From: Heterodera schachtii
Taxonomy: Eukaryota; Nematoda; Chromadorea; Rhabditida; Heteroderidae
Assembly: GCA_023374025.1 (NCBI GenBank)
Contig: SIJG01000065.1
Span: 543,496-607,495, forward strand
Direction of reading: 5' to 3'
Length of the DNA stretch: 64,000 nt
The notes beneath the pieces are model-generated. The model was given only the letters and a program-made list of their open reading frames with translations, searched no databases and was not told where the DNA came from. Of the stretch, positions 23,121 to 34,856 are shown piece after piece; the first letter of the stretch is position 1, and the number at the start of each line of letters is the position of its first letter. A program made the position numbers and the translations under genes.

Positions 23121-25743
23121 TCATTCCTTTTTCTGGTGTCCACTTGCGGCTTCCTTTTCGTCCTTGAGATTTAGGTTATATTATCGTATTTTAACATTTG
23201 TTTCTTTTCTCTCATTTGCCCACCTTTCCGGCGATGCTAAAGTCAAGACGGAAAAGAATAACAGCAGCCAAAAACAATGCGCCAAATGCCACCACAATAA
23301 GCAACGGTTCGTACAGCATGGAAAAGCGGTCGAATTCGTAGTAAAGCTTAAAAGACTATAAAAATTGGTTGGGTTAATATTTCCCACAGTGAAGGGCTGG
23401 ATATGGTTGTTGATAAGATTCTCCTTTTCAAGAACAATCACAGGGCGACCAAAAGTGTCCAAGTACGTTTTGTGCACCTCGTCGGGAAGACGCTTCACAG
23501 AGTAAGGGGTGACCAGCTTAATGTTCCTAAAGGAAAATTAATCGTTAAACGAAGCATTAGCATAAAGAAAGTCAGAACACCCGCTCCCCATGTCATAAGC
23601 CCATCAATTCGTCGTAAGGGGGGGGGGTTGGTTATAAATGGGGGAAAACTGTCAATTCCTTTATAATTTAAGAAGAAAAAAACCAAAAATTTCCAATAAA
23701 GTTCATATTTGTAGGGTCGTCAATCTGATTGTGAGCAACCCTTGTGTATATATGAACAATGTTCAGTTCACCAAGAAATATGAAAATTACAACTGGTCTC
23801 GTTTCGTACTTGCTCGTTTCAGGCAAAATGATTTTGACACACAGTTTTTCCACAACAGCATTATCGTAGAGACGATCCATCAGTTTCATTTTGATCGCAA
23901 AATTCGAGCCGGAATGACGGAGAAAGGACGTACTGAATGTAATCAAAATGTAAGCTTTCCAGATAAAAATAGTACCTCGGAACGTTGTAACCCAAAACGT
24001 AATTTGTACGCCACCCGCCATACAATGGGAAACGCGGGCGGAGCTCAACCTCAACACGATCGGCACGGGGATAAACATTTGAGGTGGAGATGTTGCCGAT
24101 CTCATCTCGATAATAAATGTCATTGGATGCAGCCGGCAAAATTGTCTAAAGTCAAACCAATTTTCAGATTTGGCATACTTTTGATACACGTATCGCTCAC
24201 CAAAATAAGGCGAATTGTTTTTTAATTTCAAATTAACAAAAGGATTATCAGAATTCGAATTTTACATAAAGTTGACTAAATTATTATTATTTTTTGATTT
24301 TTGAAGTCTTTAGGTGTGATTTTTATGCAATATTATTTTTTAAAAAATTTAAAGACCTTAAAGTTTTTGATGACAGGTTGACGGGAACCTCGGCGATCCA
24401 TTTGAAAGTCAAGTCGAGAAAATGAACCCTAAATTACCATCAAATCAAGTCTGTCAGTCCGGAAACCTTTAGTTTGGCTCCTTTGTGCAAAATTTCGACG
24501 TTTTCCTCCACAGCGATGTTTCCGCCCCAATGAGACACTTCAATGATACGCTCCACGGATGAAGCGACCAAAAATGGTGCATTGTTTTCGTAATGAATGG
24601 TAATTGGTTTCTGGAAAAGTACGAATTAACATCCAAATCCAACATTGTTGGTATCACTCGAAAGCTCTTAAGATGCTCTATTAGCCTTTCAAAAAATCTA
24701 AAAATTTTCTAGCCAGGAAAAAATATTATTAAGAAAAAACTTCAAAATTTCGATTATTTCGACTTTTTCGCAATTTTCATGTATAACTTTTTGGCAATTG
24801 TCTGATCGCGAAGCGATAGCTTAGAAATAGCTTCGAAACATGTTTAGCTTTCGAATGATACGAACAATGTTGGATTTGGATGCCAAAGAAAAAAGTTATA
24901 GCCAAAAAAATGCAAATTTTTGAAAATCTGTACACAGATAATTAACAAGTACCCAAACAACTTGTTAAACCCACCTTGGAATACGCTTTGGTGTTCTCAT
25001 ATGGTCCGTAGGAAATTTTTTCCTGTGAATGTTTGCTCGGTGCTACCTCCGTGAATGAAATGGGCTTTGAGGAACCGATTTTATAGACACAATTTTCTTT
25101 CATCACTGGGTAGGCGCTGAGAACATTAGCAGTACCGGAAAAGATGACCAGCCTAAAATAATTCCGAAAAACTTTTTAGGACGAAAGTATATCATTACTG
25201 GTTTTCTGACTGCAAAATTTCCTTAGGAGAAGGCACCAAATATTCCGTAAGAGCATAATCCACCGAAAGTTTGATATTGGAACCGGACATTAACAAATCG
25301 AGAAACTCAATTTTGTGGAAAACCATGTCCGATGAGACCCCTTTGACTCTAACCTAAATGCAAAAATGATGAAATGACATTTATAATGAAAATAACAAAC
25401 ACGAGAAATCCGTAATTTGCCCGATTCTTTGCCGATCTCATAAGCGGACATCCAAGAAAGTCTTGCAGCCTCCTCAGCCGACATGGCATGTACAAAACTG
25501 CTCAATTCCTCGTTTCTTCCATTTTTCAACTCAAAGTCAGTTTTAACCTGAATTAATATATAAAATTTTAAATATTTTTTAATAACAAAATGCCTTGACA
25601 ATTTGGGTGGTCAAATCTACGTTTCGGACTGCTGACAAAATTTGAACATCAGAAGGCACTGAAATTTCTGGCGACTGAGTTGAAATTTGCAACGTTAAAA
25701 CGAATAAAATAATGAGTTGAAGCGGCAAACTTCCATGTTCCAT
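23121..25743 (-). CDS. Ribophorin I, subunit of the oligosaccharyltransferase complex
   Basis: ER type I membrane protein that helps transfer N-glycans to nascent proteins. ATG 25743 starts [20 protein letters not shown], a signal peptide. Family blocks follow across several exons: [100 protein letters not shown] and, next to the membrane, [20 protein letters not shown] then [19 protein letters not shown] as the transmembrane helix. These align residue for residue with human RPN1. After the helix only a short charged tail ([13 protein letters not shown]) remains before TGA 23123-23121, so the long cytosolic tail of the vertebrate protein is missing. The first intron (25593-25551) is probably GC-AG. 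A palindromic repeat lies in an intron at 24630-24882. Confidence 0.93.
24630..24882. repeat. Inverted repeat in ribophorin I intron
   Basis: The left arm CATCCAAATCCAACATTGTT continues as GGTATCACTCGAAAGCT; the right arm at 24846-24882 is its near-perfect reverse complement. A related stretch with the same order (ATCCAAC...TTCGAAAGC...CTCTATTAGCC) occurs at 38240-38290, so this is a dispersed family. Confidence 0.75.
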
Positions 25744-26281
25744 TGATATTCGTTATATCAAATTAGGCTAAATAAAGAAAGCTTCCAAGGGTTGCCCTTA
25801 AACATCACAAAACTTCATCAGAAGTTTGAAGAATTTCAAAAATTTATAATGAAAACACCCAGGCGGCCGAAAGTAGTCTGGGCTAGTGCTAATATTTTAG
25901 GCTCTAAAAACTCACAAATAGACACTAAAAAATGGAAAATAGGAACTAAAAAGCCTCAAATTTAGGGGGTGTAAAATGACGGTTTTCGTTTTTATTGCAT
26001 TTGCATTTTGTTAACAGGGCAAAACGCCAAATATGTAAAATATATTTTTTCAAAATTTTTATAATTTTTAGGCTCTAAAAATAAAAACCTAGAAAATACC
26101 TAGGCCCTAATAATTCGAAAAGTAGCTTAACAACCACAAAAAAAACCTTTTTTTCGTGCGTTTTAGCCCACTAGTAGCCCAGGAAAAGGGATACCGACAA
26201 ATAAATAATTTGCTAATCCAAATAACTGTATTTAATTAAACAATTATCATTTTTTCAAAAAAGGATTTCTTTTGAATTGAG
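25744..26281. repeat. Intergenic region with a non-autonomous repeat element
   Basis: Between about 25880 and 26190 lies an AT-rich element with CTGGGCTA near the left end and its complement TAGCCCAG near the right end, and internal motifs GGGGGTGTA and GCAAAACGCC that recur at 38400-38510. No coding frame. Confidence 0.5.
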
Positions 26282-26760
26282 ATGATGGATTTCAATGAGG
26301 AAACGGATATACTTCACAGGCTTGGAAGTAATTCATTTAAATAACTTATCGAAATTAATATTCCATTTTAGTTCTTGCTTCAAAGTTGGAGTGTCCTAAC
26401 AAACAATTTCCATTGTCAAAAGCAAAAGACAAATCGACAAGCCGAGACACAAATCCTTCCTTTTGTTCTGTGACAGCTGCTGAAGACGGTGACGGATGGG
26501 GTGCTTTTTCATTGGACGAATTGAGTAGCTCAAGTGATGACAGTGAATTTCTTTTCGATCGCAGGGTGGGAAAAATTAAAATTAATTCAAACACCGTTTT
26601 GACTTTAATTTAGGAGCTGAATATTAACGGTAAAGTCAACCGGCGAATGCGCACCCATCGTCAGGGATATATTCCGCACCAAAGCCTCCCAAGAACTGGA
26701 ACACCAAATTTATGGAAACTATTAGCACTGCTCAGTGTTGCTTCTTTTGCGGTACTTTAG
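26282..26760 (+). CDS. Small tail-anchored membrane protein, family unknown
   Basis: Three exons, 26282-26327, 26372-26565 and 26614-26760, join in frame to 128 residues. The N-terminus is acidic (MMDFNEETDILHRLG), the middle is Asp/Ser-rich with GWGAFSLDELSSSSDDSEFL, and a basic part NGKVNRRMRTHRQGYIPHQS leads through LPRTGTPNLWKLLALLSVAS and FAVL to the stop. The final hydrophobic segment at the very C-terminus, with basic residues before it, marks a tail-anchored protein of the ER or outer mitochondrial membrane. Exon phases and splice sites fit well. I do not recognise a named family. Confidence 0.7.
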
Positions 26761-27179
26761 TTTTTAACGTGTTTGGATTTTTTAGCATTGGGTAGCAAAG
26801 ACTTGGGAAGGGCGGGGGCGGTGGGGAGTGGGGAACCTTCCTCCTCCCCGGCACGACCTTTTTTTTTCTTTTTGCTTTTCGTACCACATTTTTGCAGCCC
26901 TTTTTCCAATTGGATTTGTTGTTTTCCTTCATTTTTGACAATGCATAACTGAGTCCCTGTTGAAAATGGTTACTCGTTTTTTTTACATGAAAAATGCAAG
27001 CGCGCACTTAATTTGAGCAATTTTGAATTTCGGTCCTTAAATAAATATTTTTCTGTCCCCTTTAGTTTTTAATAATTTTTGAAATTTACTGACTTGTATG
27101 TAGACCTTAATTTATTGTCACACAAATATTTTTCCCTTGGACCGCAATTCTTAAAAATAGCTAAAATCTCATTTGCTCT
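26761..27179. other. Intergenic region
   Basis: AT-rich with a G/GGA-rich patch near 26815. Nothing supported. Confidence 0.5.
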
Positions 27180-30100
27180 TTTTTAGGGTTTCTCAATGGT
27201 TCTTTCACATGGTCTACTTTCCCTTTCGTCTTCGTCTCCAACTGACCAAAATATTCCGTTGTTTTATCTGTTACGCATTTGTGGTTTTCATGCGCTCGCC
27301 CTTTGGGTCGGCTCAATATTTGGTTTCTTTTTCGTTAATAATAAATAAACATTTAAACATTAATTTAGCGTCTTCTGTTCTTCTCAAATCCAACCCATTC
27401 TCCATTTTCCTCGCTTTAATGCTAATTTTTACATTTATTTGTGCTCAAATTCGATTGGCTGAAACAGTGACAAATTCAAAAGTGATTAGTCACTCGGTTG
27501 TGCTTTTTCTGTGCGTTTCGCAGGCATTTGTTGAGGGTGCCATTCAGAGAGGTCTTAATTAGGGCGTAAATTGAGCTAAAATGCCTTGTCTTTCCCTCGC
27601 ACTTTCTTCGTTCGCTTTAGGCCTTCTCCTTCTCTCCCCCCTTTGGACTGTCCGTTTTCACCGCGTTCTCTTCCTTTGTTACGCTGCGTTTGCTTTCAGT
27701 GCTGGCGGCGCTTTTCATATGCAACACATTCAATCGCAACCCAATTTGTCGACACAAAATATTCCCTCACTTTTGTGGACCTTTCCGTCATTTTCTGGCA
27801 ATTCAATTGGATTTGGTAATTATTTTACTAATGTGACCATTATGGAAAATTGTTGGCTGGTGAATATTAATTATAGCTCCTCGAATGCCCATACAAAATT
27901 TAAGGGGGGTAAAAATTCGTTGAAAAATTTTCTCTGGCGATGCCTATGACATATTATTTGAATTTACTTCCCCTCACCCCGCAGAAAATTTTTATAAGAA
28001 ATTTCAAGAAAAAAAATTAAAATTTATTCAATGATTTTTTCAAATTTTTAAGAATTCTTAAATATTTTTTTTTTAATTTTACCATAAAGAGTTATAAAAG
28101 TTTTAACCGGTTTTTTACTTGCAATTTCTCTTATTAAATTTTCTAATCGAAGAATTTTTAGTTACAACATTGCTTTCATTTAGCTAAAATTGAACGGCGA
28201 CATCGCCGCGCTGACAGTGAAACAAACAAAAATATACCAAGCTTTTTGGAACTCAACCTGACCAACAACACTTATGAACAGTACAAGACAAATGTATTGT
28301 GTGATTATTTAACATTTTCTGACAATTTATTATTTTCTAAAAAATTCAGTTTTCTGCGGCCGATGGAAATGTAACGACGAATTCGACAAATAATTACAGA
28401 AATAACAAAAAAGCCACAACCGAATTCGATATAGAAAAGCAAAAACAACAGTCGCCGATGTTTAAAACGAAAACCGAAGAAAATGCATTTCGACGAAAGG
28501 AAGTGGAGGAAAAACGGAAAAAGGAAGAGGAAGAAGAGCAGCAGAAGAGGAAGAAGGAAGAGAAAAAGGAACGGAAAATGGGGCAAGAAAAGGAAGAAAA
28601 ACCAAAAAGTGAGGAGGAGCAGAAGAAAAAGAATGAGGAACAAAAGGTGGGCAAAATTATTTTTACAATAAAATGCTGAAAAATTTCGATTTTTTTTCTT
28701 AAAGTTTTCTTATTAAAAAATACTAATGTAAGATTTTTTTGAAATATTAATGTTTTAAAATTTCTGGGGAGGACGATACGGGAGGGGCGGTGAACCGGCG
28801 GGGGCAAACGTAATGCATCGGAAAACTGATCAAAATAAAAAAAATGTTTTTCGCTTCAACCACTAACTTAAGCCCCTGACTAATTAAGTCAGCACTTTTT
28901 GCTTTTCCGCCCTCTTCGTCTCCACCTGTCACAATTTCCGCTGTGCCAATGCCATTGATTATTGGAACGACGACAGTTGTCTCAACTAAACTGGTAAATA
29001 TGTTCTTTTATGGCAGTTAACATTCTCTAATTTAAGTCTTCGCATTTATCTCCGTCACCCAGCGGAGTTTTGTTTTCCTCCTCCATTTTAATTGGTCTTA
29101 GCATATTTATTTTACCGCTTCTGTTTGGCTTTTGCTGTTGCTGCGCAATTGACCATCCAATTTGTTCTACTCAGTACCGGCATTTGGAAGAAGTTGGCAA
29201 AATTAAAAATGATTATTTAAAAATTGACCCCCCCCCCCCTCCCCGTACATGTGGAATTTTCCTCTCATCGCTAAATGCAATTCGCTCTTTTTTAGCTCGT
29301 TTCTCCATCCGCTTCTGCTCCGCTTGGCTGTCATCTCTTCTCCATGGCCATTTGTGCGCTTCATTCCGCACTGATTGCCACGATGCAATTGTCCTTGACC
29401 ATGTCCAGCAGTTCTTTGTCCATTGCTTCTGTTTCCTTTTCGTCGTCCTCCGTCTTTTGGGTTTCATTGGCTTTTAGTCGATTGCTTTTTGTGTTCAGGT
29501 GGGCATTTTTGTTAAAAGTTTTTCTGAATTGTTTTAGACCTTCGTTGGCTTGCAAAGCTTCTTCTCTGCATTGTCTCTACTTCGCTTCTCTCCTTTCCTG
29601 CTCGTCCCTCCATTTCGTCTCATTGTCCGACCCTTTCGTCCTGCTTTTTGGCATCGTTTTTTTGGTTTTCCGCATTTTATAATTCCTTCCTTCATTCTTC
29701 CACGGTTTAGGGGTTTTCCTCTGCCAACATTCCCCTCCTTCTCTATGTTTGGCATTGTTCCTCTTCCCCTTCCTCGTCACTTTTCTCCGCCTCGGGGCGT
29801 TTTATTGCGGCGATGGCTTTTGGCCAATTGGTCGGTCCGATGGGCTTCGTGTGGTGGAATGGCAATGGTGAAGGTGCCTACTATTTTATCAAAGATTTAG
29901 CCTAAAAAACTCATTTGTTAGGCTCAATTCCCCGCTCGTCCTTCGAAGTCTCTGCCGTTTTTTATTTTGGATTTGGTATTCTCATGCTGAGTTATGTGTT
30001 ATTTTTGCTTATGTTGGCAAAACTTCGCAAAAGTCAACGCCAACAGCAAATAACGCAGCTGAGCGGCGCTTTAAACGGTCAACATACACTTATTAAACTA

Positions 30101-30393
30101 TTGTGGTTTTATTTTAGATTGAGATTTCAGGAGATGCTCAAAAAAGCCGGAAAAAAGTGAAATCGCCAAAGGGTCGGACCAAAGGGCCTTACAAGGCATT
30201 GTTTTCTTCGGTCGCCGGCGACGAGTCAAACGACGCACTTTTTGAACGGGGAATTTTGGACGACTCGGAAGAAGGAAAAGAATCGGAAGGAGTTGTAGAC
30301 TTGGAAATGGAATCAATCGGCGGAGAGGAGCAGCAAAGTGACGGAGGACAAAGGATGGACAAAAGGCCAAGGGGAGTCCATAGTTTGGTCTAA
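27180..30393 (+). CDS. Multipass membrane protein with Lys/Glu-rich loop, possibly MFS-type; exons approximate
   Basis: Several + strand stretches encode hydrophobic segments: NPFSIFLALMLIFTFICAQI or the alternative frame PLFYLLRICGFHALALWVGS near 27.3 kb, SFALGLLLLSPLWTVRFHRV and LFLCYAAFAFSAGGAFHMQH near 27.65 kb, SSSILIGLSIFILPLLFGFC near 29.1 kb, RFIAAMAFGQLVGPMGFVWW near 29.8 kb and AVFYFGFGILMLSYVLFLLM near 29.97 kb. Between them lies a hydrophilic region with N-glycosylation sites and a Lys/Glu repeat-like part (EENAFRRKEVEEKRKKEEEE) at 28460-28660. The C-terminal tail is acidic and cytosolic-looking (KALFSSVAGDESNDALFERG), stop at 30393. The GxxxGPxG pattern near the end is typical of MFS TM11. 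Start codon and many joins are unresolved; it could be two genes. Confidence 0.45.
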
Positions 30394-30500
30394 TCCATTT
30401 TTGTTATATTGTTTGAATCGAAATGACCAACACTTCATTAATTATTTCATCGATTCGAAGTTTTAATATAATATAAATGATAATTGCTACAACCAGTCAT

Positions 30501-30572
30501 GGGCAATTGGTCTAGTGGTATGATTCTCGCTTCGGGTGCGAGAGGTCCTGGGTTCAATTCCCAGATTGCCCC
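30501..30572 (+). tRNA. tRNA-Pro (CGG)
   Basis: A 72-nt cloverleaf: acceptor stem GGGCAAT/ATTGCCC, anticodon stem CTCGC/GCGAG with loop TTCGGGT (anticodon CGG), and T arm CTGGG-TTCAATT-CCCAG. No intron, no encoded CCA. A T run follows. Confidence 0.95.
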
Positions 30573-30575
30573 AAA

Positions 30576-30581
30576 TTTTTT
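30576..30581 (+). terminator. Pol III terminator of tRNA-Pro
   Basis: Run of six T residues 4 bases after the tRNA 3' end, with a second T run just downstream. Confidence 0.75.
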
Positions 30582-30672
30582 CTATTTTTTTTCTTATCAT
30601 ATATTTTATTTATTAAATTCAAATCTTTTTTATATTGGTAGAAACACTTGAGAAGTTTTATAAGTTGGTAAA

Positions 30673-32043
30673 TCAGTGAATTTTATCCTTTGGTCCGGCT
30701 ACAAAAGTGCCGATTATTTGATTCTGATAAAGAAATGAAGAAAGTGTATTGACCAGATACCGTACAACGACAAACAGGGCCAAGTACTGGACCCACGCCC
30801 ATTTGACCATCTCCCAAGCATTGGTTCTGTATGAAAATTATGTAATCAAGTACCAAATTCCAAATAAACCTGTACTGTAGGGTCTGTTCGCTTATTCGAA
30901 TATGAAAAACGAATTGGCAAAGAATGCCACCGCCAAGTCTCTGATGAGTTGTCATCCGAACGCGTTCAATTTTTCTATTTTTCATATTTTTGTTTTATAA
31001 TTTAAGTGTTTTCACCTGCCCAAAACAATGCTAAAATTCTGTTCCATCGACCATTTGCGCATTTGCCAGTCAATTTCCTCTGGTGAGGATTTTGAAGGAA
31101 ATCCATCCGCAGAAAATTGTGCGGACCATTGAGCAAAAGTTAAATTTCCAAAGGCTGGCAAAAAATTACGCTGAACAAAATCCACTGAGCCGATTACACT
31201 AAAAATTTGAATGGATAAAAGTAATTTAAATTAAAGAAACATTCCTTTTTCTTACTGTATTTCGTTGAATGGATTTTTCGATTGAATTTTTCCAAAAATT
31301 GGCGTCCCTTTGAGCTGAAAGATAGAATTTGTGGCATAATATTTTTCACAATCACCTCAACTAATGTCCTTTTCTCCAATTTTACATCAAAAAACAATGC
31401 ATAAGAAAATGCGGTAAAATTAAGCGAAAATGACGGCGAATAATTCGAATTTGTTTTGTGTCGGAAAGCGACCCGAATTTCGATCTTAATTGGTTTTAAC
31501 ATTTTTAGATGGAAATAGCCAAAAAAAACTTCGTCCGCTCGCCAGTCCCCGTCCCAATCGTTGTGAATAGTTTCAATTATTGGCATAAGTAACTCAAATT
31601 GATCTGTCGCATTTTCATTCACTTTGGCCATTGGACTCCAAAAAAATATTTTTTTCTGTAAATTAATTAATCCAAAAATAATTAATAAGTGACCGTTATT
31701 GGACGACCTCATTTTGTGAGAGTGATTCAAAGGTGAACAAAGTGTGTTCATTGAATTGGACATTTGGCTTCTCAAGAAAAGTGTTGGACCTACGCCAAAG
31801 ACCCTAAAAGCTTAAAATCCTTAGAAATTTCATTTTTTCTGGCCTGGCTTGCAAAACATAGCAAAAGTGATAAGGAAATCGAGAAAAAAATCGACAAAAA
31901 GCGCCAGAAATTAGCGGCGGAACAAAAGGGAGCACGGAATTCTTCGAGGAGAGGCTAAAAAAGAATTTGGAAGGGATTAAGCAATATCGTATAAATGGCA
32001 TTGTTGTTCAGACTTCAGTGTGAACGACGACCAGCGGAGCCAT
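30673..32043 (-). CDS. tmem-231: TMEM231, ciliary transition-zone protein
   Basis: Two-pass membrane protein of the MKS module at the ciliary transition zone (in nematodes, sensory cilia). ATG 32043 starts MAPLVVVHTE, spliced to PLLEEFRAPFCSAANFWRFL and the first TM; next come GLWRRSNTFLEKPNVQFNEH and NIFFWSPMAKVNENATDQF, the central domain DWDGDWRADEVFFGYFHLKM with FSYALFFDVKLE, and the second TM region AWEMVKWAWVQYLALFVVVR then SSFLYQNQIIGTFVAGPK. Each block aligns with human TMEM231 (for example FWEMVKFAWVQY and FQNQVV). Stop TGA 30675-30673. The intron 31843-31804 (40 nt) starts GC, not GT; no alternative GT donor keeps the frame. Some central joins are approximate. Confidence 0.93.
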
Positions 32044-34856
32044 CGAACAACGAACGGACTAATCACTTTGAGAAGCACTCAAAAAAGCATTGGAATTGTG
32101 AAAGGCTTAAGTGGGGGGGGGGGAGAGAAGTGATTTGCCAAAATTTATAAACAAATCGGACGAAAATGAATGATTTAACCTGCGATAAATGCACAAAACC
32201 AAGCAAAATAAGTGACGGCGAACAGCAAAACATTGACAATACGAAGAGCCATTCGAGCCGAAAGGACCATAAGAAATTTAAAGGGGGAAAATGCAAAGGA
32301 TTTATTCTGCTGAATGTTTACAACACCAACGGAAGCCATGGAAACCAACGGACAAGCAAAGAGAAAATGAAAAGAAAGAGAGAAAAATAAAATAATTATT
32401 TTAATTTAATTTTAAATATTTAAAAAAATATTTAATTTATAACTAAAGAAATCGGAGCTCGCCGGACCCTGTCAAAATTTCAAAGGGTATTGAGAATTTT
32501 TGAAAAAGCGCCCGGACCAGGAGAGGATAAATAGAATTTTTAAGTCCGGTTGAGATTCCCGAAGCTTTAAAGATAACATCCATTCGCTAATTGTTTTTGA
32601 ATTTCCATAGATATTTCATTTGATTATTCAATGGTATTTTCAAATGCTTCTTTGTAAATTCGGCTGTCGCTACTCACAAAAAAAAATTTTCAAACCCTAA
32701 TTAGAATAATATTCATTTAATTTCCATCACCACTTTTTCCATAGCATTAGCAGCACGCTCATCTTCTCATTTTGATGACGGCCGACAAAGATTAAAAGAG
32801 ATCAGCGGCTCCGGCAGAGATTAAGCAAATCTTCTGACACCGCCGACCCCAACCATTGCAATTTCAAATAATTGTGTAATTTTTGCTTTTGCCAAAGGCC
32901 ACATATTAGTGTTTTCACTCATTCATTCGGCCATTTTCATTTAATTTTTGTCAGTCCCAACTGACAGCTGCTGGCGAATTGGGCATGCCAAATGCATTGG
33001 CTTCGAATTTCCCCCCCCCCCCCCGGGGGATGGCCAATGCAAAGACGGCGTTGTCCATTCCCTCCCCTCACTTTAGCAGTGTTTCATTGTGAGTTTATCA
33101 CTCCCTTTTAAGCCCTTCAGAAAAGGGTCACTCTCCCGCAGAATTCGTCATTCTCATTCATTTATTATTTCGTAAAATCCCATCAAAAACATTAATATTT
33201 CTAAGGTTAATTAAAGAATGCATAATAAAAATTAATTAATTAATTCCATTTTATACGAACACTCAAATATTTCATTTTCAAACTGCTGATTCATTATTCT
33301 AAAAGTATGTGTAAATTCCCAATAATTTCGGTTATATGTCCGAAAACGAAAAATGTCGACATAAAGTCGAGAATGGGATGTTAAGCGAACGGAATGCATT
33401 AGCTATGATGATGAGTCATGCATAAATACACAAATAATTTCACATTCTTCGTCAATCGATCCGTTCCTTATTAATCACCCTTTCCCCCCATTCACTTTGT
33501 AATTCCATTTTTTTCTCGAAATAAACATTCTTCGCTGATCATTTTCTCTCTAAACATTACAAATGTTGTTTTTGTTCCCCATATTCTCTTCCATTGATCG
33601 TTTGGCAATTTTTTTTTCAATCTAAACATCTTTTTTGATATAAATTATTCTGCCGGAACAGATTCTTTTCGCTCAATTTGCGAGATAATTATGATTATTA
33701 TTCCCACAATGATTAGATGAAAGTGTTTGTTTTTTAATGGGCATTTTGTCTTTTTTGTTGAAGAGTGTGCGATTGTTCGTCCTGCTGATGTTGTTTTGTG
33801 TTCACTCCTTCGCTTTGTCTGCCCAACCGGACATAATGCGCAATCCTTCTTCCCACCTCTCCATTTTATATCCTTTCCATGCCCTGCCCATCCTCCCAAA
33901 GTTTTACTGTTCTCCGTCACCATCAATTCGATTCATTCGATTTCGCTGTCCATCCACTCACAAAAAATTCCCTTCCTCCATAACCCCAAAGTGCTTTTGT
34001 CTGACCATGCGTCGCCTGTACCGAATTTACTTCGCGAGGAGATAGTCCCCTGCAAGGGGAGAAAAAGGGGTTGTGTAGCCTAATCGAAAAGATGTTTCTA
34101 ATGCTTTTTTCAGCCGCTTCAATGGGAATGAGTAATTGCCATTCCATTAGCGGATCAGTTCATATACAGTCATGGTCATATACAGTACCTATTTGTGGTA
34201 GTGTGCTTCCAATCGGTATTTGCTTTGGTACTTTTCAATTAAATGTTTTAAGCATATGGGTTTCTGATTCGTGGTCAACGATGCTAAAAACTCTCTAGGT
34301 GTTTTAAGATAATTTTTGAAATTTTTTCAATGAGAGGGGAGCGGGAAACTACTGTATTACCGAATTTGTCCTCTTTCTCATAGACACCATTATTGTAAAA
34401 AAAAAAAAAAGAAGTTTGCTCTCTGTATTTATACTTAGCTTTCGTTTGATTCCAAGGATGTGACCTTGACCAAATAAGAAAAAGTTAAGGCTTAAAAAAT
34501 TGAAGATGATCTTGATAGGACGCTTAAAAGTCAATTGGGTGCCTAAAATGCGAGCCTACATTTTTTCGGCCATCACTTTTTATGCCTGCATAAATCGTTT
34601 AGATTTTGACAGTAATGCGGGACATATATAGGACTTTGCTTAATTGACTGACAAAGGAAAACCGAATTTGCATCTATTCTTAGAAATCTGCTTTAAGCAT
34701 TCTCTCAAAAATAAGTGAAGCCCCCCTATTCTTCATTTATTTTATTTTGAAGATTTGCATTCTCTGCCATTTAATTTTGTTTAATTGTGGTCTCAATAAA
34801 TTTGGTCTTTTCGAACTTTAATTTTTAGGATTTTTGCAATTCTAACAAATCATTAT
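32044..34856. other. Intergenic region upstream of TMEM231 and plastin
   Basis: Divergent promoter region. Contains G runs near 32115, a run of 14 C followed by 5 G at 33011-33029, and AT-rich sequence. One possible small + strand frame at 32166-32390 is listed separately. No other exon supported. Confidence 0.5.
32166..32390 (+). CDS. Doubtful small hydrophilic ORF
   Basis: A 74-residue frame from ATG 32166, Lys/Ser/Asn-rich (MNDLTCDKCTKPSKISDGEQ), with a CxxC near the start and a basic end. It begins 123 bp from the divergent TMEM231 start. No family recognised, no splice evidence; it may be chance. Confidence 0.2.
   Translation: MNDLTCDKCTKPSKISDGEQQNIDNTKSHSSRKDHKKFKGGKCKGFILLNVYNTNGSHGNQRTSKEKMKRKREK

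Noticed and set aside
31764..31958. Lys-rich + strand ORF
   Set aside because: It is antisense to TMEM231 exons that match the family residue by residue.
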